A DNA stretch of 64,000 nucleotides from Nocardiopsis mwathae (GCF_014201195.1 NZ_JACHDS010000001.1:2728001-2792000); one strand, 5' to 3'. Positions 1 to 9,326 are shown, counted from the first letter of the stretch. The notes: generated by a model from the sequence alone, not told the origin. Numbers and translations: made by a program.

Positions 1-28
1 CCGGGGCAATGAGTCGAAATCGCCCCGG
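1..28. terminator. Hairpin at left edge, possible terminator of an upstream gene
   Basis: Seven-base arms CCGGGGC (1-7) and GCCCCGG (22-28) pair around a 14-base loop. No gene for it lies in the window, so its role as the terminator of a gene to the left is inferred. Confidence 0.35.
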
Positions 29-113
29 ATCAAGCTGGTTCGTCGGAGAATATGCGCATTCTCGGGCCACCGGTGGGCGGCCCTGAGGGGCGTCGGCGGG
101 GTGGTGGTCGGTC

Positions 114-1301
114 ATGGGCGCGCGTCAGCGGTGGTCCGGTCTGCGGAGAGCGACGCTCGGATTGCTCGTCCTGCTCGCTGCGGCGCGTGTCGTCGCGCGG
201 GGCCGGAGTCCGGTCCCCCGGCCTCCGGCCAAGGACGCGCCGGCTCCGCGAGGTGGCCCCGGCGGCGCCGGACGCGGCTGGGGGCTCGCCGTCCTCAGTT
301 GGAACGGGTGGCTGGTCGTGGCGCTGGTCGCCGCGACCGGCTACGTGTTCTCCCTCGGCCAGGAGATGTATCGCAACGGGGCGCAGGAACCGCCGGTGCC
401 GCCGTCGAACCCCGGATGGCTGCTGTTCTACACGACCGACCCCGATGCCGAGCCCGTGGTAGCGATCACGGTTCACGGCGAGAAGGGCACCGGCGCTCAC
501 GACGACGGTGCCGCACCGCCCCAGGCGTGGCTCGATCTCACCGTCGTTCCGGACACCGGCCGTGACCACCACTGGGCGCTGGTGTTCGACCGTGTGCTCC
601 TGCCGGAGAGTCGCCGACTGCACGAGGCGGGGAGCTACTGCGAAACCGCGGGGCCGGATGACAGGATCTGGCACTCCTCCGGTTTGGCCGCGGTGTGGAG
701 CGAGGTGGTCGGCTTCCGTGAACCACACGGTGCATTCTCCCAGGGAACCGTGATCGTCGGCCGCCCCGAACCGAACGATCCCCCCTCACTGGGGCCGGCC
801 GCAACCGGCGACGCGCTGCTGCCCGAGTACTGCCTGCGCGTCCCCGTGGACCAGGGCATCGTGTCTCCGACCCCCGCCCAGTACCTGGTGCAGTCGCCGG
901 TGATGGGCATGCCCCGGGAGAAGCGGTATCCGGAGTGGAGCCAACCCGATCTGCGGCCCCGTTCGGACGAGTTCACCGATCTGCTGCTCGACGAGGACGC
1001 CCCCCTGAGGCTGGCCGACGACACCCTGTATCGCGTGCGGATCACCGACCACGTCGGCCACATGCTGTCGGAGGCTCCCATGGATCCGCTCAGTGTCTCG
1101 GACTGGACGTGGGAGGGCACGGGTTCGCTGGAGATGCGGGCGCTGATCAGCCGCCCTGCCCAGCAGGCCCAGCAGCAGCGCGACATGTTCTGGGCGGGGG
1201 TGCTGCTCTCCGGTGCGAGCGCCCTGCTGCTCTGGACCGTGGAACTCACCTTCGGGCCGGAGCGCCGCCCGCTGCTCGCCCGGCGGCCGCCCGGTGGATG
1301 A
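114..1301 (+). CDS. Hypothetical membrane-anchored protein
   Basis: Product of 395 residues, family not recognised. A short hydrophobic stretch lies at about residues 13-27, a clear transmembrane segment at about 58-80 and another near the C terminus (about 359-378). Between the last two is a polar domain of roughly 270 residues with two cysteines (contexts SYCET and EYCLR) that could form a disulfide if the domain is extracytoplasmic. The tail is basic. This topology, with both ends inside and a large domain outside, suggests a surface protein; no enzymatic motif was seen. The ATG at 114 follows a GGTGG-rich stretch. The next gene starts 188 bases downstream on the same strand, so co-transcription is possible but unproven. 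Confidence 0.6.
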   Translation: MGARQRWSGLRRATLGLLVLLAAARVVARGRSPVPRPPAKDAPAPRGGPGGAGRGWGLAVLSWNGWLVVALVAATGYVFSLGQEMYRNGAQEPPVPPSNPGWLLFYTTDPDAEPVVAITVHGEKGTGAHDDGAAPPQAWLDLTVVPDTGRDHHWALVFDRVLLPESRRLHEAGSYCETAGPDDRIWHSSGLAAVWSEVVGFREPHGAFSQGTVIVGRPEPNDPPSLGPAATGDALLPEYCLRVPVDQGIVSPTPAQYLVQSPVMGMPREKRYPEWSQPDLRPRSDEFTDLLLDEDAPLRLADDTLYRVRITDHVGHMLSEAPMDPLSVSDWTWEGTGSLEMRALISRPAQQAQQQRDMFWAGVLLSGASALLLWTVELTFGPERRPLLARRPPGG

Positions 1302-1489
1302 GGAGCCCGGCGGCGCGCACCGGCGGGCCTGCTGCGGGGTTCTCACCTGCCGATTCGCCGCCGCCCCTTGACGAACGGCAGTGTGATCTGCGACATATCC
1401 CAGAGGCCATAAGCGACCGAAACAGGACGAGATCCATGCCCGAAAGGCCGTAGACCACCGCGCGGCCGCAGAGGAACGAGGGACGACAC

Positions 1490-3289
1490 GTGCCGACATC
1501 GCATCCGGCTGTCCTCAGCCTGCTGGCCCTCCTCCCCATCCTCGCCATCGGTGTACTGCTCGTCGGACTGCGGTGGCCGGCCAAGTACGCGATGCCCGTC
1601 GGCTACGGGGTGGCGGTCACCGTCGCCGTGGCGGTGTGGCAGGTGGGGTGGTGGGACATCGCCGCCTCCACCGTCCAGGGGTTCGTCATCGCCGCCGGGC
1701 TGCTCTACATCGTCTTCGGCGCGCTGCTCCTCCTCGCCACGCTGAGTGCGAGCGGGGCGCTGCGCTCGATCCGGGCGACCTTCACCCGGATCACCCCCGA
1801 CCGCCGGATCCAGGTCATCATCGTCGCCTGGCTCTTCGGCAGCTTCATCGAGGGCGCCTCCGGGTTCGGCACCCCCGCCGCCGTGGCCGCGCCGCTCCTG
1901 CTCGCGCTGGGGTTCCCCGCGATGGCGGCCGTGCTGGCCGGGCTCATCATGCAGAGCACACCGGTCAGCTTCGGCGCGGTCGGGACGCCGCTCCTCGTCG
2001 GCGTGCACGGCGGGCTCTCCGGGGCGGCGGAGGTCGAGCAGAACCTGCACGCCGCCGGGACGGGGCTGGACGCCTACATCACCGGGCCGGTCACCGTACA
2101 CGTCGCGCTCATGCACGCCATCGTGGGCACGCTGATCCCCCTGTTCATGGTCTGCATGCTCACGCTCTTCTTCGGTGAACGCCGCAGCGCGGCCGACGGC
2201 CTGCAGGTCGCGCCGTTCGCCCTGTTCTCGGCGCTGGCGATGACCGTCCCCTACCTCCTTACCGCCTGGCTGCTCGGCCCGGAGTTCCCCTCGCTGTTCG
2301 GCGGGCTCATCGGACTGGTGATCGTGGTGTCCGCCGCCCGGCGCGGGTTCCTGATGCCGACCGGGACGTGGGGATTCCCGCCCCGCGACCGCTGGCTACC
2401 CGACTGGATGGGCCGCATCGTCCCGGACACGCGGGAGGTCGGCGACGGGGACGTGGGCACGGCCCGTGCCTGGACCCCCTACGTCCTGGTGGCGGCGCTG
2501 CTCCTGCTGACCCGCCTGGCCCTGGCCGACCCGCTCCAGGCTGTGACGGTCGGTTGGAGCCGCATCTTCGGCACCGAGATCTCGGCGGACTTCAGCCCGC
2601 TGTGGTCTCCCGGGTTCGTGTTCCTCACCGTCATCGCCCTGACCTACGCGCTGCACCGGATGAAGCGCCACGAGATCGCCGAGTCCTGGAAGACCGCCGG
2701 CCGTCAGCTCGGCGTCGCCGCGGTCGCCCTGCTGGCCGCCGTCCCCATGGTCCGCGTGTTCATCAACTCGGGCACCGAGTTCAACGCCTCCGGCCTGGAC
2801 AGCATGCCGCTGACACTCGCCGCCGGGGCCTCGGCGCTCGCCGGAGAGTCCTGGCCGGTCTTCGCCCCGTGGATCGGTGCGCTCGGCGCCTTCGCCGCCG
2901 GGAGCAACACGGTGAGCAACCTGATGTTCTCGCTGTTCCAGTTCTCCACGGCCGAACAGATCGGCGCCCCCACCGCGGTGGTCGTCGCCGCCCAGGCGGT
3001 CGGCGGCGCGGCGGGCAACATGATCACCGTGCACAACGTGGTCGCCGCCTGCGCCACGGTCGGCCTCATCGACCGGGAGGGCGCCCTGATCCGCAAGACC
3101 GTGATCCCGCTGGCCTACTACTGCCTGGCGGCCGGGATGCTGGCCTACGTCCTCGGCTTCGGCCTCGGCCTCAACACGGGCACCATCGGGTTGACGCTCC
3201 TGCTCCTCACCCTGGCGGCGGCGGCCGCTCTCGCCTGGCGCTCACCGGCAGCGCCCGTCGGGCAGCCACCGGCCCCAGGCGGGCCGTAG
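1490..3289 (+). CDS. lldP: L-lactate permease family transporter
   Basis: Product of 599 residues, the usual length for the LctP/LldP lactate permease family, made of about a dozen hydrophobic segments. The family signature is visible near residues 120-145 ([20 protein letters not shown]), with another family-like stretch late in the protein ([11 protein letters not shown] followed by [11 protein letters not shown]). It should be a membrane importer of lactate or glycolate, by homology. The GTG start at 1490 is preceded by GAGGGA with suitable spacing. The gene converges on the 2HCT transporter gene. No lactate dehydrogenase gene is nearby, so the substrate could be another short 2-hydroxy acid such as glycolate, which would fit the neighbouring hydroxydicarboxylate cluster. 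Confidence 0.9.
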   Translation: MPTSHPAVLSLLALLPILAIGVLLVGLRWPAKYAMPVGYGVAVTVAVAVWQVGWWDIAASTVQGFVIAAGLLYIVFGALLLLATLSASGALRSIRATFTRITPDRRIQVIIVAWLFGSFIEGASGFGTPAAVAAPLLLALGFPAMAAVLAGLIMQSTPVSFGAVGTPLLVGVHGGLSGAAEVEQNLHAAGTGLDAYITGPVTVHVALMHAIVGTLIPLFMVCMLTLFFGERRSAADGLQVAPFALFSALAMTVPYLLTAWLLGPEFPSLFGGLIGLVIVVSAARRGFLMPTGTWGFPPRDRWLPDWMGRIVPDTREVGDGDVGTARAWTPYVLVAALLLLTRLALADPLQAVTVGWSRIFGTEISADFSPLWSPGFVFLTVIALTYALHRMKRHEIAESWKTAGRQLGVAAVALLAAVPMVRVFINSGTEFNASGLDSMPLTLAAGASALAGESWPVFAPWIGALGAFAAGSNTVSNLMFSLFQFSTAEQIGAPTAVVVAAQAVGGAAGNMITVHNVVAACATVGLIDREGALIRKTVIPLAYYCLAAGMLAYVLGFGLGLNTGTIGLTLLLLTLAAAAALAWRSPAAPVGQPPAPGGP

Positions 3290-3704
3290 CGTAGTGCGCA
3301 CGACCGGCCGACGGCCCGCGACCCCGGCGGCCACACGCTCGCGGCCTCCACCCTCACTGTGTCACCGCGGACTTCGGCACCGTCGACCTCGCGATGCCGC
3401 CCCCGCAGAGGATCGGGCACGTGGCCGCGATCGGCCGGAACGACCGGGACATCACCGGGGTCACCGCCTTCGGCGCCCGCTCGGTGATCGCCGATAGTCG
3501 ACGACCCCGGACTCGCCGCCCTCCGGTACTCGTCGCGATCGCCGCGGTCGTCTCCCAACTCCCATCGGCTCGGGCGACGCGGTGATCAGCCCGGCCTGGG
3601 CTCCGCCCGTGCACGACCGAGGCGGTCGAGTCCCATCGGCGGCGGGCGTGATGAGGCGCCCCGGCCGACCGCTGCCTGCGGGGAGCGCGGCGATGCGCCG
3701 CCGC
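3290..3704. other. Convergent intergenic stretch without a supported gene
   Basis: 415 bases between the lactate permease and 2HCT genes. Open frames exist on both strands. A plus-strand frame around 3350-3500 reads somewhat protein-like (PPPQRIGHVAAIGRND) and may be the remnant of a lost gene, but I cannot assign it to a family and it has no credible ribosome binding site. Confidence 0.4.
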
Positions 3705-5036
3705 TCAGAGCAGCAGTGGGGCCACCAGGGATGTCACGATCAACATGCCCGCGCCCCCGATCCGTGAGGCGATCTGCACGAAGGGCATGAGTCCGAGCCG
3801 GTTCGCGGCGCTGAGGACGGCGACGTCGCCGGAGCCGCCCATGTCGGCCATGCCGAGGCCGGCGGCGATCGAGGACTCGATGAAGTAGAAGCCGATCACG
3901 AGTCCGACCAGGCCTGCCGCCACCGCACCGGCCACGACCGTCGCCACTGTCAGGGTCAGGTAGGCGGGATCGGAGACGACGTCGAGGACCTGGGCGAAAT
4001 CGATCACGCCGGCGCTGATGGCGACCAGGATGGCGGGAACCCATGCCTGGGCGATGAACGCGTACCAGCCCTCCGCGCCCGCGTTGACCCGTTCTGGCAG
4101 CAGCCGGAAGACCTTCAGTGCCGCTGCGGCCGCGATGATCCACACATAGGCGTGCACGCCGGGGACGACCGAGGCCGCCAGCTCACCGAATGCGTAGATG
4201 GCGATCGACAGGACCATGCCGGTGGCCAGCAGGTCCAGCGGCACGGCCGAGGACGGTCGGGGTGTCGCGGCGCCGCCCTCCTGGCGGCGCAGCATGGCTC
4301 CGTCCCCTGACAGCGCCGCGAACCGGCCGCGCTTGCCCAGCCCGTTCAGTACGCCCGCGAGCAGGATGCAGATGATGTTGGCGAGCATCACCGCCGGTGC
4401 GAGCCGGGCGAGGTAGTACCCGGCGTCCCCGGGACCTGAGGCGGCGTAGATCTCCGCCATCGGGATGGCGCCGGCGGCCATCCCGCCGCCCATCGTCGGA
4501 GCGACGACGAACAGGACCGCGTTGGCCGCACCGAAGCCCATCAGATATCCCGCGAGAGCCCCGGTCGCGCCCGCCATGGCCACGGCGAAGACCAGGGGGA
4601 CCAGGAACCGCGAGCCGATCCGGATGAGCAGGCGGCGGTCGATGCCGAGAACGCTGCCGACGATGATCCCGGCGACCGCGAATTCGGCGAACCCGAATTC
4701 GGTGTAGAAGTCGTCGGTGAGCTGCCGCACACTGTCCGGGAGGACGCCGAGGTAGAGCAGCAGCGCAGGGACGACGATACACAGCAGGGGGCCGCCGCCG
4801 AACGTGTTGAAGATGGGAATCCGGTCGCCGGCCCACTTCAGCGCGCCACCGATGAGGACGGCGATGACCATTCCACTCACGATATTGTTCGGCAGGGCTT
4901 CCCGGTAGATCGCGGCCAGGACAATGCCGAGCAGAACGATGTAGACGGAAACACTGAAACCGGAGATCTGGAGCTTTCGCGGGCTTGGTCGGTCGCTCGA
5001 TTCGGCGGCATCGGCCACGGAACTCTCGCTGGACAT
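3705..5036 (-). CDS. 2-hydroxycarboxylate transporter family (citrate/malate type) permease
   Basis: Product of 443 residues of the 2HCT family (CitS, CitM, MleP), secondary transporters that import citrate, malate or other 2-hydroxycarboxylates with Na+ or H+. Two glycine-rich re-entrant loops are visible, one around PTMGGGMAAGAIPMAEIY and one around DMGGSGDVAVLSA. A conserved arginine motif (IASRIGGAG) lies near the C terminus. Roughly eleven hydrophobic segments are present. The ATG at 5036 is chosen because GGGAGG precedes it; the open frame upstream of it is low-complexity and lacks a start signal. It is the last gene, by direction, of a cluster with LysR, tartrate dehydrogenase and glycerate kinase. 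This points to tartrate or malate as substrate, an inference from context. Confidence 0.88.
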   Translation of the reverse strand: MSSESSVADAAESSDRPSPRKLQISGFSVSVYIVLLGIVLAAIYREALPNNIVSGMVIAVLIGGALKWAGDRIPIFNTFGGGPLLCIVVPALLLYLGVLPDSVRQLTDDFYTEFGFAEFAVAGIIVGSVLGIDRRLLIRIGSRFLVPLVFAVAMAGATGALAGYLMGFGAANAVLFVVAPTMGGGMAAGAIPMAEIYAASGPGDAGYYLARLAPAVMLANIICILLAGVLNGLGKRGRFAALSGDGAMLRRQEGGAATPRPSSAVPLDLLATGMVLSIAIYAFGELAASVVPGVHAYVWIIAAAAALKVFRLLPERVNAGAEGWYAFIAQAWVPAILVAISAGVIDFAQVLDVVSDPAYLTLTVATVVAGAVAAGLVGLVIGFYFIESSIAAGLGMADMGGSGDVAVLSAANRLGLMPFVQIASRIGGAGMLIVTSLVAPLLL

Positions 5037-5340
5037 TGAGGACGCCTCCCGAAAATTCTGCCGCGCGGGCAGATAAAGGGGATTTTTCGGTTGATAGGGA
5101 CGGGATGTCCGTGGGCCCCCGGAAAGATCTTTCGAACAACGATCCGCGTCAGCGGAGTGCGGCGGGGCGGGTCGGGTCGGGGCCGGTGGCGCGCACCACG
5201 GGGTCGGCCGCCGAGTCGGCGCGGACCCGCCCCGGTCGTGTTCGCCATGGCATGTCCGGGGCGCGGTTGGGACCGCAGCCATCGGCCCTACGGCGGATCC
5301 CCGACCCCGTGAAGGTCCGACCGCTGAACGGGGTGGGCCG
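5037..5340. other. Intergenic region between glycerate kinase and 2HCT genes
   Basis: About 300 bases that should hold the promoter or leader of the 2HCT gene if it is not read from the upstream operon. No confident promoter was seen. It is followed by the 11-bp tandem repeat at 5341. Confidence 0.4.
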
Positions 5341-5417
5341 TGGCGCGGTCATGGCGCGGTCATGGCGCGGTCATGGCGCGGTCATGGCGCGGTCATGGCG
5401 CGGTCATGGCGCGGTCG
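5341..5417. repeat. Seven-copy 11-bp tandem repeat overlapping a stop codon
   Basis: Unit TGGCGCGGTCA is repeated head to tail six times perfectly (5341-5406), with a seventh nearly complete copy (5407-5417). On the minus strand each unit contributes a TGA and the sequence CCATGACCGCG. The glycerate kinase stop codon is the TCA of the sixth unit (5404-5406), so the last residues of the enzyme are encoded by the outermost copy. Confidence 0.95.
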
Positions 5418-6561
5418 CCCGACGGTCCGCGACGACGGAGGGGCAGGTTGTGGCCAGCTCATGCCCGAGGAGCCGGAGCTGGTGCACGCTGAGCTCCGGG
5501 TCGGTAGCGCAGCGGGGGTCGCGGTCGGCGAGCGCGTGCACCGCAGCGAACCCGGCACCGCGCCACTCGGCGGCGTCGATCAGGCAGCGTCCCACCGCGG
5601 CGATCGCGGGCACCCCGGCGGAGCGGGCCTGGGCGGCGACGATCAGCGGCAGCTTCCCGGCGAGGGTCTGGGAGTCAAGGCATCCCTCCCCGGTGACGGC
5701 GAGTGACGCGCCCGAAAGGACTGCGGGCAGCCCGGCCAGTTCCGCGAAGTACTCCGCGCCCGACACATGGCGGGCGCCGAGCAGGTACGCGCCGAACCCG
5801 ATGCCTCCGGCCGCTCCCGCCCCCGGGAGCGCCGCGAGGTCCGCCCCCGTGCCTGCGGCGGGCGCAACCGAGGCCAGGACGCCGAGCGCGTGCTCCAGCA
5901 GGGCCGCCTCGGCCGGGCCCGCGCCTTTCTGCGGGCCGAACACCGCGACCGCCCCAGAGGGCCCGAGCAGCGGCGCGTCCACGTCTGCGGCGAGCACCAG
6001 CTCGGCGTGGGAGAGCCGGGGGTCGACCCCGGCCAGTTCGAGGTGCGCCACCGAGCGCAATGCTGCAGCCCCTGCGGGCAGTCGCCCTCCGGCCGCATCG
6101 GTCAGCCGGCCACCGAGCGCGGTGAGCATGCCGGCTCCGCCGTCCATACTCGCGCTGCCGCCTGCGGCCAGCACGATCCGGCGCGCACCAGCGTCGAGCG
6201 CGTGCCGGATCATGTCGCCGACCCCTGAGCTCGACGCCGCCAGAGGCGCCCGGTTGCCGCCGAGCAGCTGCAGACCGCACGCCTCGGCCGCTTCCACCAC
6301 GGCGGTTCCGCCGCCCAAGGCGAACCGCGCACCGACCCGATCGCCCAGCGGCCCCCGGACGCGTACCGTCCTTGCGGCGAAGCCCGCGCGGAGGCATGCG
6401 GCGACGCTGCCCTCACCACCGTCTGCGAGTGGCCGGACGGTCACCTCCAGCATCGGGTCTCCGTCGAGGAGACCGAGCCGGAGCGCGTCCCCGACCTCAT
6501 CCGCCGTCAGCGACCCCTTGAACTTGTCCGGCGCGACCACCACACGCCTCGCTGTTGCCAT
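5404..6561 (-). CDS. Glycerate kinase (GarK/GlxK family)
   Basis: Product of 385 residues, normal for the glycerate 2-kinase GarK/GlxK family, which phosphorylates D-glycerate with ATP. The N-terminal family signature VVAPDKFKGSLTADEV is present, followed by RPLADGGEGS and the glycine-rich stretches GGTAVVEAAEACGL and LAAGGSASMDGGAGMLTALG. The start at 6561 is supported by GGAGGAA just upstream; a longer frame exists but is not conserved-looking. The gene lies 34 bases downstream of the tartrate/D-malate dehydrogenase gene, which makes an operon likely. Tartrate dehydrogenase can yield D-glycerate from meso-tartrate, so the kinase would channel the product into glycolysis. The last codons and stop lie in the 11-bp tandem repeat. 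Confidence 0.92.
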   Translation of the reverse strand: MATARRVVVAPDKFKGSLTADEVGDALRLGLLDGDPMLEVTVRPLADGGEGSVAACLRAGFAARTVRVRGPLGDRVGARFALGGGTAVVEAAEACGLQLLGGNRAPLAASSSGVGDMIRHALDAGARRIVLAAGGSASMDGGAGMLTALGGRLTDAAGGRLPAGAAALRSVAHLELAGVDPRLSHAELVLAADVDAPLLGPSGAVAVFGPQKGAGPAEAALLEHALGVLASVAPAAGTGADLAALPGAGAAGGIGFGAYLLGARHVSGAEYFAELAGLPAVLSGASLAVTGEGCLDSQTLAGKLPLIVAAQARSAGVPAIAAVGRCLIDAAEWRGAGFAAVHALADRDPRCATDPELSVHQLRLLGHELATTCPSVVADRRATAP

Positions 6562-6595
6562 GGCCGTTCCTCCGCGTCGGGCAGCGCAGGGCCGC

Positions 6596-7657
6596 TTACC
6601 GGGACAGCGCCGCCAGCACTGCCTTGGTGAATTCTTCGGTGCCTGCGGTACCGCCCAGGTCCGGGGTGCGCACCGGTGTCCCGGCCAGCACCGCGGCGAT
6701 CGCGTCCTCGACCTCCGCGGCCGCTTCGCCATGCCCGAGGTGGTCGAGCAGCATCGCGGCGGTCCATACCGCGCCGAGCGGGTTGGCCACCCCTCGGCCC
6801 GCGATGTCGGGGGCCGATCCGTGGATGGGCTCGAACATGGAGGGGAAGTCGCGTTGCGGGTTGAGGTTGGCGCAGGGGGCGATGCCGATGCCGCCGGCGA
6901 CCGCGGCGGCGAGGTCGCTCAGGATGTCCCCGAAGAGGTTCGACGCGACGATCACGTCGAACCGGGACGGTTCGAGCACCACCTTGGCGCACAGCGCGTC
7001 GATGTGCTCGGAGTCCCACACGACCCCCTGGTGCGCGGCCGCACGCTCAGCGACGAGCTCGTCCCAGAACGGCATCGTGTGCACGATGCCGTTCGACTTC
7101 GTCGCCGACGTGAGCCGGCTGCGCCGCTGCGCGGCGAGATCGAAGGCATAGTCGACGACCCGCGTGACGCCTTGGCGGGTGAAGACCGCTTCCTGGACGG
7201 CCATCTCCTCGGCTTGCCCCCTGCCCAGCCGGCCGCCGATCTCGCTGTACTCGCCTTCGACGTTCTCGCGGACCACGACAAGATCCACGGACCCGGGGGC
7301 GGCATGCCGCAGCGGGCTCTCGACGCCGTCGAACACCTTGATCGGGCGCAGGTTGACGTACTGGCGGAAGCCGCGCCGGATCGGAATGAGCAGGCCCCAC
7401 AGCGACACGTGGTCGGGGACGCCGGGATCACCGACCGCGCCGAGGAGGATCGCATCGTGCTGCCGGATCATCTCCAGGCCGCGCTCGGGCATCATGGCGC
7501 CCTCGGTGAGGTAGCGCTTGCACGACCAGTCGAACTCGTCGTAGCGGAAGGCGATGCCGTGCCGGGTGCCGACGGTGTCGAGGACCGCGCGGGCGGCGGG
7601 GGTCACCTCAGGGCCGATACCGTCACCGGCGATTACTGCGATTCGGTGGTTCTGCAT
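6596..7657 (-). CDS. Tartrate dehydrogenase / D-malate dehydrogenase (decarboxylating)
   Basis: Product of 353 residues of the isocitrate/isopropylmalate dehydrogenase superfamily. GDGIGPEV lies at the N terminus. The stretch VVRENVEGEYSEIGGR is typical of the tartrate/D-malate branch rather than LeuB. A lysine and aspartates in TKSNGIVHTMPFWDEL and NLFGDILSDL provide the metal and substrate site, and EPIHGSAPDIAG is the nucleotide-binding loop. Such enzymes oxidise D-malate to pyruvate and CO2, or tartrate to oxaloglycolate or glycerate, with NAD+. The ATG at 7657 begins MQNHRIAVIAGDGIG, the canonical N terminus; its ribosome binding site is weak. It lies between a LysR gene and glycerate kinase. 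Isopropylmalate dehydrogenase activity is the alternative, but no leu genes are nearby. Confidence 0.88.
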   Translation of the reverse strand: MQNHRIAVIAGDGIGPEVTPAARAVLDTVGTRHGIAFRYDEFDWSCKRYLTEGAMMPERGLEMIRQHDAILLGAVGDPGVPDHVSLWGLLIPIRRGFRQYVNLRPIKVFDGVESPLRHAAPGSVDLVVVRENVEGEYSEIGGRLGRGQAEEMAVQEAVFTRQGVTRVVDYAFDLAAQRRSRLTSATKSNGIVHTMPFWDELVAERAAAHQGVVWDSEHIDALCAKVVLEPSRFDVIVASNLFGDILSDLAAAVAGGIGIAPCANLNPQRDFPSMFEPIHGSAPDIAGRGVANPLGAVWTAAMLLDHLGHGEAAAEVEDAIAAVLAGTPVRTPDLGGTAGTEEFTKAVLAALSR

Positions 7658-7715
7658 GCAGCGAATTGAAGCAACACCCGCGCCACGGCGTCCAAGACGT
7701 AATCCGGGCCACACA

Positions 7716-7732
7716 TATAGGAAATGCCTATA
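7716..7732. promoter_or_regulatory. Putative LysR-type operator upstream of the dehydrogenase gene
   Basis: Perfect inverted repeat TATAGG-AAATG-CCTATA, an A+T-rich island of the T-N11-A kind bound by LysR regulators. It sits 58 bases upstream of the dehydrogenase start and overlaps the stop codon (7728-7730) of the LysR gene. The regulator could thus bind inside its own 3' end to control the downstream operon. Binding is inferred from form and position only. Confidence 0.5.
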
Positions 7733-8609
7733 GGAGCTCCGGTGCGGCGGTCTCCAGGAACGCGGCCGCGGCGGGGGTAAGTCGGCCCTTCCTCCTGGCC
7801 AGCGCGACATACAAGTAGGCGGGCGGTTCGAGGTCCAAAACGAGCAACCCGGCCTGCCGGGCTAGAGCGGCCCACGACTCAGCGAGCACGGCGAGCCCCA
7901 CCCCGCTGAGTACAAGCGGCAGGATCACCTCACGGTGCTCGGATTCCACGACCCCGGTCAGCCCCACTCCGGCCGCCTGGATGTCTTCCACCAACCGCCG
8001 CATTCCTGTGCCGCGCTGCCCGACGACGAGCCGCTGGCCCTCCAGCTGCTCGCGCCGGACCGGGAGCCCTTCGGTGAACGGTCCGTCCTTCGGGGCAATG
8101 AGCACGAACCGCTGCCGCGCGATGGTGCGCAGCCGCACATCCGCAGCAATGGACCCGTCCGGGGTCCCGAGCAACCCCAGCTCGGCGCTCCCGCTACGCA
8201 CCAGCTCGATGGTCTCCTGCGGGGTGAACGCAGCGCGGATGAGCACCGAGATCCGCGGGTGCTCCCGGGTGAAGTCGGCGATCAGGCTGCTCAGCGGCTC
8301 GACGGCCTGCGAGGGCATCGCCGCGATCTCGACCCGGCCCGCCTGCAGGCCGCCCACCGATTCCACGCCGGCCCGCGCGGCCTCAAGGCCGCGGACCACG
8401 TCGCGGGCGGGCTCCACCAGTGCCCGCCCGGCGTCGGTCAGCACGAGGCCGCGGCCGACCCGGTGGAACAGGTCGCAGCCCAGATGGCGCTCAAGCGCCC
8501 GGATCGCCTGCGACAGCGACGGCTGGGCGAGGTGGAGCGCGTCCGCGGCCCGGTTGACGCCGCCATGGTCGACGACGGCGAGGAAGTACTCCAGCTGCCG
8601 TACATTCAT
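7728..8609 (-). CDS. LysR family transcriptional regulator
   Basis: Product of 293 residues, standard LysR length. The N-terminal winged helix-turn-helix is clear: MNVRQLEYFLAVVDHGGVNR, then AADALHLAQPSLSQAIRALE. A type-2 periplasmic-binding-like effector domain follows from about residue 90. The ATG at 8609 begins exactly at the family's usual N terminus. The gene is upstream of, and on the same strand as, the tartrate/D-malate dehydrogenase and glycerate kinase genes, with 70 bases to the next start and an operator-like inverted repeat at its 3' end. It probably activates that operon in response to the dicarboxylate substrate; this is inference from context. Confidence 0.9.
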   Translation of the reverse strand: MNVRQLEYFLAVVDHGGVNRAADALHLAQPSLSQAIRALERHLGCDLFHRVGRGLVLTDAGRALVEPARDVVRGLEAARAGVESVGGLQAGRVEIAAMPSQAVEPLSSLIADFTREHPRISVLIRAAFTPQETIELVRSGSAELGLLGTPDGSIAADVRLRTIARQRFVLIAPKDGPFTEGLPVRREQLEGQRLVVGQRGTGMRRLVEDIQAAGVGLTGVVESEHREVILPLVLSGVGLAVLAESWAALARQAGLLVLDLEPPAYLYVALARRKGRLTPAAAAFLETAAPELL

Positions 8610-9203
8610 ACGCTGAGTGTGCCAGCCCGGTATGCCGCGGCCTTCTTCCGTGAACAGGCGCTGCGGCCGAGAGGGCAGATCACCAGGCCCGCCCGCACCT
8701 CATCGAGTCGATCGAATCCCGTTCGGCATTTTACGTGTTCGTGAAACCGGAACTGACCGCCGCCTTCAGGAGTGCGTGAAAAACGCGTTGACATCCCTCG
8801 GTGCGCCCTGATCCTTCTGGGGAAAGCTTGAAAAGGGATATGCCATAGCGAAGGGAAGTTCGACCGTGGAACGCTGTGCAGTCCGACACCGCCAGACGGC
8901 GCAGGGGGCGTCGCGCCCAGCCGCGCTGGAACACAATGCGGATTCCGCGGCCGTGTGGCCTCGGCCCCGGAGCCACGCACACCAGCCCCCAGTAGAGTCC
9001 AAGGCGGTTGTTTATCGCTCAGATGACCATGTCGTGGACTGACGATGCGACCCCTGGATTCCGTTCCGGGCGTGCACTGGTTCCACAGTGCGGCCATGCA
9101 TGAAAACTGAATTCAGGCAACTTCACAAATGATGGCTCCACCAAGGCCGATAACGGCCACCGCAGCCCGGGCCGCACATCTCCCGTCTCTTGCCGACGTC
9201 ATC
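8610..9203. other. Intergenic region with no supported gene
   Basis: About 600 bases upstream of the LysR gene. Codon use in all frames looks non-coding and no family is recognisable. It leads into the mobile-element debris near tRNA-Pro and may be derived from it. Confidence 0.4.
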
Positions 9204-9233
9204 GCGGGCTCCCCTGTCGGAAGGGGAGCCCGC
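9204..9233. terminator. Strong 12-bp hairpin
   Basis: GCGGGCTCCCCT (9204-9215) pairs perfectly with AGGGGAGCCCGC (9222-9233) around a 6-base loop. A short CTTGT follows on the plus strand. It resembles a factor-independent terminator and precedes the tRNA-like relic. Confidence 0.55.
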
Positions 9234-9255
9234 CTTGTGGATGGCAGCTCGGCCT

Positions 9256-9326
9256 ACCCGCATAGCTCAGCGAACAGAGCACCGAATCGCAGAGCCGCGG
9301 GCACAGATTCGACTCTTGGTGCGGGT
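9256..9326 (+). pseudogene. Decayed tRNA-like sequence
   Basis: A 71-base segment with a perfect 7-bp acceptor pairing (ACCCGCA 9256-9262 with TGCGGGT 9320-9326). It has a canonical TAGCTC...GAGC D-stem and a TTCGA T-loop core (9308-9312). The conserved GG of the D-loop reads AA, the T-stem has mismatches, and no proper anticodon stem forms. It looks like a tRNA gene that has degenerated, most likely cargo of a lost mobile element, since an integrase fragment lies 100 bases on. Confidence 0.45.

Noticed and set aside
3294-3585. Short plus-strand frames after the lactate permease as a small gene
   Set aside because: Parts look protein-like, but there is no ribosome binding site, no family match I can name and competing frames are similar; described as possible remnant only.
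5341-5417. The 11-bp tandem repeats as a CRISPR array
   Set aside because: The copies are directly adjacent with no unique spacers and are far too short.
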